Assembly (NCBI GenBank): GCA_963663265.2
Contig: CAXXXM010000002.1
Coordinates: 558,001 to 622,000, forward strand
Reading direction: 5' to 3'
DNA length: 64,000 bases
Origin: JAEXOD01 sp963663265
Lineage (GTDB): Bacteria; Bacteroidota; Ignavibacteria; Ignavibacteriales; Melioribacteraceae
Positions 60,975 through 64,000 of this stretch are shown here, piece by piece. The notes below the pieces were generated by a model, which was given only the letters and a program-made list of their open reading frames with translations, searched no databases and was not told where the DNA came from. The number at the start of each line of letters is the position of its first letter. Position 1 is the first letter of the stretch. The position numbers were made by a program, and so were the translations under genes.

Positions 60975-61100
60975 TACGTCACTCGTCACACCGTCACTCG
61001 TCACTTTCTTTTCGTCACTCGTCACACCGTCACTCGTCACTTTCTTTTCGTCACTTGTCACACCATCACTCGTCACTGCTTTTTGTCACTCGTCACTTTT
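60975..61100 (+). repeat. GTCACTC/GTCACTT heptanucleotide array (family D), right arm
   Basis: It continues the left arm's pattern (ACGTCACTCGTCACACCGTCACTC) with the same CTTTCTTTTC spacers and ends near GTCACTTTTTTTG. A GATTGC/GCAATC hairpin follows at 61104-61117. Confidence 0.8.
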
Positions 61101-61192
61101 TTTGATTGCAAGCAATCATATGGCGGTAACCACGTAACACAACACTCCCCACTCCAGAGCGAGTAATCTATTTTGCAAAACTAAAATAAAAA

Positions 61193-61233
61193 AAGCCCAT
61201 TCTACATAAGCAAATGTTTATATAAAATGAGCT
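61193..61233 (-). terminator. rho-independent terminator of the prmA unit
   Basis: On the minus strand, AAGCTCATT pairs with AATGGGCTT (outer arms 61225-61233 and 61193-61201) and pairing continues inward over about 10 more bases. Seven or more T follow (complement of 61187-61194). It lies 45 bp after the prmA stop. Confidence 0.75.
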
Positions 61234-61277
61234 TGTCAGAATATGTATATGTACCCTTAAACTAATTAAATCGGAGT

Positions 61278-62123
61278 TTAGCCTCTTAAAACCAACCCCA
61301 TCCATTCGTTCATAGTACGTTTTTCAACAACTGTAAAACCTAATTTTTCGTATGCAGCAAGAATATCTTCTTCATCAACAATTAGAAGACCGGATAAAAT
61401 AACAATTCCGCCAAGTTTAACTTTTTGAAGAATTAATTCATTAATATCCAATAAAATCGGTTTATTGATATTTGCCAAAATTAAATCGAAATTTTCTTCT
61501 TTAATATCTTTTAGTTCACCCAAAACAACTTCAATTTTATCTTGAACTCCATTTAATAATGTATTTTCATTTCCATTTAAATGGCACCATTCGTCATTAT
61601 CCAAAGCCACAGCAGAATCGGCACCCAACAATACAGATGCAATTGCTAAAACTGCTGTACCACTTCCAACATCAAGAACTCTACCATTTGCAACATTGTA
61701 TTTATCAAGCAAACTAAGCACTAATTTAGTTGTTTCATGTTCCCCTGTTCCAAATGACATTTTAGGATCAATTGTAATTACTATTTCATCTCCTGTTTTT
61801 TCATACTCTTTGGTAGATGGTCTAATTACAATTTTATCCGAAACTTTTATAATGTTAAGATTCTTTTCCCATTCTTCATTCCAATTTTGCTCTTCGTGTT
61901 CTTCAGCTTCAATTGAATAACTTTCAATAAACTTATCGGCAACAAGTTTATTTAATAGTTCTTCAACATCACTTTTGTTTATTGAAGACTTTTCACCTGC
62001 AAAAACAGTGGCAAAAGTATCGTTATCTAAAAATCCACCTATTTCAAGTTCCCATAAAAATCCGCTTAATGTTTCAGGATCGTATGGAGTTGTATAAATA
62101 TTGAATTGTTTGTATTTTTTCAT
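61278..62123 (-). CDS. prmA: ribosomal protein L11 methyltransferase
   Basis: This 281-residue enzyme trimethylates ribosomal protein L11. It has the N-terminal L11-recognition domain and a class I methyltransferase domain. Visible motifs are DPKMSFGTGEHETTKLVL, the AdoMet loop LDVGSGTAVLAIASVLLGA, ALDNDEW and DLILANINKPILLDI (NxxxxxL catalytic loop). It starts 3 bp after the PBP4 gene and is followed by a terminator, so it is the last gene of that unit. Confidence 0.94.
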   Translation of the reverse strand: MKKYKQFNIYTTPYDPETLSGFLWELEIGGFLDNDTFATVFAGEKSSINKSDVEELLNKLVADKFIESYSIEAEEHEEQNWNEEWEKNLNIIKVSDKIVIRPSTKEYEKTGDEIVITIDPKMSFGTGEHETTKLVLSLLDKYNVANGRVLDVGSGTAVLAIASVLLGADSAVALDNDEWCHLNGNENTLLNGVQDKIEVVLGELKDIKEENFDLILANINKPILLDINELILQKVKLGGIVILSGLLIVDEEDILAAYEKLGFTVVEKRTMNEWMGLVLRG

Positions 62124-62126
62124 TAA

Positions 62127-63551
62127 TTACTCATTTATATTATATAAAATTTCGCAAACTTTATCTTGATATCCTCTAACTGTTCGTGCACTTCCAACAA
62201 AATTTTGGGTCATAATAGAAAACGAGATTAAATCCCCATTCTTTGCTTTCATATAACCTGTTAATGTACTAACACCCGATAGAGTTCCTGTTTTTGCATG
62301 TACGTTATTTAATACTATTTCGTTTTTCATTCTACTCTTTAAAGTACCGTCCACTCCACCAATTGGGAAAGAATTATATAAAATCTCGTACAAATTAGAA
62401 TCTTTTTTATAAATATATCTAACAACGTTTTCTAATAATTCTGCACTAATCAAATTATAATGAGAAATACCAGAACCATCTACCATGCTATAATTATTTG
62501 GGTTTAATCCTGTTAATGTAACAAGACTGTCAACTAATTTAATACCATTTTCAGCGGTTGCAGGTTTACCGTAATATTTCAATGCCATTGCTCTTAAAGT
62601 CATTTCAGCACTTAAATTGTCACTTGTTTTATTTAAATTTACAATAACTTCACCAAAAGGACGTTCAAAAGAATAAATTAATTTAGCATCTTCCGGCATT
62701 GTATTTATTTGATATTCCTTATTAACCTTTATCCCTTGTCTTAATAATTCATCAACAGCTAACGACATAAAATAACCGGTCGAGTTATAAACATTAATCT
62801 TATCTGTATCAGGTGTTGCAGTAACAAGCAAATTGCCAACAGCAGTAAAATTATCAGCTCTATGCAACCAATCTCTTGTAACCTTAAAGCGTTCTCCTTT
62901 TTGTTCAGTTGTTACAGCATTATTTTCTAATGTGTAAAATGTAGATTGAGGAATTCCTTCTACAATTGGTTTACTACCTAATTCACCTGGTTGATAAGCA
63001 ATTTTTATGCAAGCATCGTTAATAATTAATGGTGTTAAATGAGGAAAATCACTTGAAGGATCATCATCCCACATCCAGCCGGCTCCCCAATCGTAATCGT
63101 CCATTGCCGAAACATCACCATAGATTTTCCCTTCAATTTTATTAACACCCATCTCTTTAATTTTTGAAACAACAAACGCCAAATCGGCAGATGTAAAATC
63201 CGGGTCACAACCGCCAACAAAATACAAGTCGCCTGTACAAACAGAATCTTTAATTTCACCCGTGTAATAAACTGAAGTTTTGAATGTATAATCTTCGCCT
63301 AAAAACAACAAACCGGCTGCTGTTGTCATAACTTTTTCATTAGAAGCCGGACGTAACAACAATCTTTCATTTGCTTTATAAATCTGAACATCTTCTGATA
63401 AATTATGTGCTTGAACAGAGATAATACAAGTTTTGAAATAATCATCCATCAAAAGAGAATCTAACTGCTGCTTAACATAAGTATACGAATCTTGTGCATA
63501 AATAGAAACAAATTGAACAAACATAATAAAATACAAAGCTAACTTCTTCAT
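62127..63551 (-). CDS. dacB: D-alanyl-D-alanine carboxypeptidase/endopeptidase (PBP4 type)
   Basis: This 474-residue periplasmic serine peptidase trims peptidoglycan cross-links and stem peptides. It has a signal peptide (residues 1-19, ending SIYAQ), the nucleophile S70 with K73 in RPASNEKVMTTAAG, SDN in NKTSDNLSAEM (about 310), DGSGISHYNLIS and the KTG box in HAKTGTLSGVSTLTGY. The large insert between SxxK and SDN is typical of PBP4/DacB. It is co-transcribed with prmA. Confidence 0.94.
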   Translation of the reverse strand: MKKLALYFIMFVQFVSIYAQDSYTYVKQQLDSLLMDDYFKTCIISVQAHNLSEDVQIYKANERLLLRPASNEKVMTTAAGLLFLGEDYTFKTSVYYTGEIKDSVCTGDLYFVGGCDPDFTSADLAFVVSKIKEMGVNKIEGKIYGDVSAMDDYDWGAGWMWDDDPSSDFPHLTPLIINDACIKIAYQPGELGSKPIVEGIPQSTFYTLENNAVTTEQKGERFKVTRDWLHRADNFTAVGNLLVTATPDTDKINVYNSTGYFMSLAVDELLRQGIKVNKEYQINTMPEDAKLIYSFERPFGEVIVNLNKTSDNLSAEMTLRAMALKYYGKPATAENGIKLVDSLVTLTGLNPNNYSMVDGSGISHYNLISAELLENVVRYIYKKDSNLYEILYNSFPIGGVDGTLKSRMKNEIVLNNVHAKTGTLSGVSTLTGYMKAKNGDLISFSIMTQNFVGSARTVRGYQDKVCEILYNINE

Positions 63552-63616
63552 AATTACTCTCTTTTTATTGTTAACAACACACCATTAAACTATTCAAACT
63601 TTGGAAATATTTTTTA

Positions 63617-64000
63617 TTAAAAATATCCTCTCAACCTAAAATCGACACCTATTTCTTCAGTTACAAATTTTTGAGCAATTTCACTATCAACTTCATTCAA
63701 TCCAACAATAGACATAACTACATGAGTATAGTTTTTAGCTTTTTTTGCAAAATCAATCATTTCTGCATGCAAAGATTTATCAACACGCATAAGTTTTGCA
63801 TACTGTTCAGGATCAACTGAATTAAGACTTATTGAAACTACATCAATAACCCCTTCAAGTTCGGGAGTAATATCACGTTTATTAATAAAATTTCCATGTC
63901 CGTCGGTATTCATTCTGGTTTTACCACCATTAGACTTAACATACTTTGCAACTTCTTTAACAACATCCCATCTAATAGTAGGTTCACCATATCCACAAAA
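63617..64000 (-). CDS. TatD-associated radical SAM protein, C-terminal part (5' end outside window)
   Basis: The minus-strand frame is open to the window edge, giving 127 residues. It starts inside FCGYGEPTIRWDVVKEVAKY, a motif after the [4Fe-4S] CxxxCxxC region in the TatD-linked radical SAM family. It continues with RMNTDGHGNFINKRDITPEL and VVSISLNSVDPEQYAKLM. The N-terminal cysteine cluster would lie beyond 64000. Such proteins are often next to or fused with TatD DNases; the reaction is unknown. An ATG at 63913 is internal and not the true start. Confidence 0.83.
   Translation of the reverse strand, partial: FCGYGEPTIRWDVVKEVAKYVKSNGGKTRMNTDGHGNFINKRDITPELEGVIDVVSISLNSVDPEQYAKLMRVDKSLHAEMIDFAKKAKNYTHVVMSIVGLNEVDSEIAQKFVTEEIGVDFRLRGYF

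Larger units (their letters stand above)
60023..61277. other. repeat-rich intergenic region, no gene
   Basis: This 1.25-kb gap contains a 12-bp inverted repeat (60206-60217 with 60252-60263), a family C heptad block (60275-60390) and a hairpin CCCGC/GCGGG near 60552-60566. It also holds two GTCACTC-type heptad arrays (60608-60812 and 60975-61100) on either side of a full family A element (60813-60971), and the prmA terminator (61193-61233). Overlapping open frames in all phases at 60594-61166 are products of the 7-nt periodicity and are rejected. Confidence 0.82.

Noticed and set aside
60608..61100. CRISPR array
   Set aside because: Repeat units are 7 nt, adjacent and degenerate, without unique spacers of 25-40 nt, and no cas gene is in the window.
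60594..61166. Overlapping open frames in several phases encoding VTRHF/SLVT-type repeated peptides
   Set aside because: They arise from the 7-nt repeat period, which gives open frames in all phases. There is no ribosome site, conserved domain or consistent strand.

Overview
The window is a 64 kb piece of an AT-rich bacterial chromosome that carries almost only vertically inherited-looking housekeeping and envelope genes, broken up by six long intergenic gaps full of palindromic repeats. Two secreted proteins end in an Ignavibacteria/Kapabacteria-style type IX secretion (T9SS) sorting domain (LSQNYPNPFNP near its start, a KMLL(T/I)K end). A fused CcoN-CcoO cytochrome cbb3 oxidase, a one-heme CcoP, an MlaEFD-type operon and MEP-pathway IspF also fit the Bacteroidota/Chlorobiota/Ignavibacteriota (FCB) group. 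I infer an Ignavibacteria/Kapabacteria-like organism; the exact lineage cannot be settled from this window. No rRNA, tRNA, CRISPR array, transposase gene or prophage was seen.

Layout. 1-2208: end of an ABC-2 exporter operon and a small outer-membrane barrel. 3002-6471: dCMP deaminase, polyphosphate kinase and a PAP2 phosphatase. 6587-9545: an AspT-like transporter, then a propeller lipoprotein gene followed by an orphan fragment of a T9SS domain. 10908-12626: an RlmD/TrmA-like RNA methyltransferase with a long basic disordered N-terminus. 12794-18208: mlaE-mlaF-mlaD and uvrA. 18210-20168: a very unusual cytoplasmic receiver / NrtA-like ligand-binding / CheW fusion. 22116-24644: gatB, an O-methyltransferase and a small unknown gene. 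24677-28838: an Rrf2 regulator and the SbcCD (Rad50-Mre11) pair. 29031-37383: a complete cbb3 oxidase operon, ccoI-ccoS-ccoNO-ccoQ-ccoP-ccoG-ccoH plus a TauE/SafE-like membrane protein. 38756-40078: a T9SS-secreted propeller protein. 40683-51562: a tight minus-strand run (birA, cysteine desulfurase, era, DMT transporter, acylphosphatase, ispF, dedA, lnt, threonine aldolase, thioesterase, exonuclease) with an amino-acid dehydrogenase downstream. 51626-56458: a TPR/outer-membrane barrel protein, a T9SS cargo and a small barrel. 56579-60022: a 1147-residue enzyme that resembles PPi-dependent PEP carboxykinase. 61278-64000: prmA, a PBP4-type DD-carboxypeptidase and a truncated TatD-associated radical SAM gene.

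The six gaps (2209-3001, 9546-10907, 20991-22115, 38315-38755, 40079-40682, 60023-61277) share repeat families. Family A is a roughly 160 bp MITE-like element with inverted GTTGCA-type ends and two internal perfect hairpins. Family B is a module of about 75-85 bp made of two small hairpins whose stems change in a compensatory way while flanking motifs stay fixed. Related single 17-nt hairpins (family E) are clustered at 40192-40577. Two families of heptanucleotide arrays (GTCACTC/GTCACTT and GAGACTT) adjoin them. These repeats and the receiver/NrtA-like/CheW fusion are the most interesting items. Functions are read from sequence motifs and family knowledge; no database search was run.
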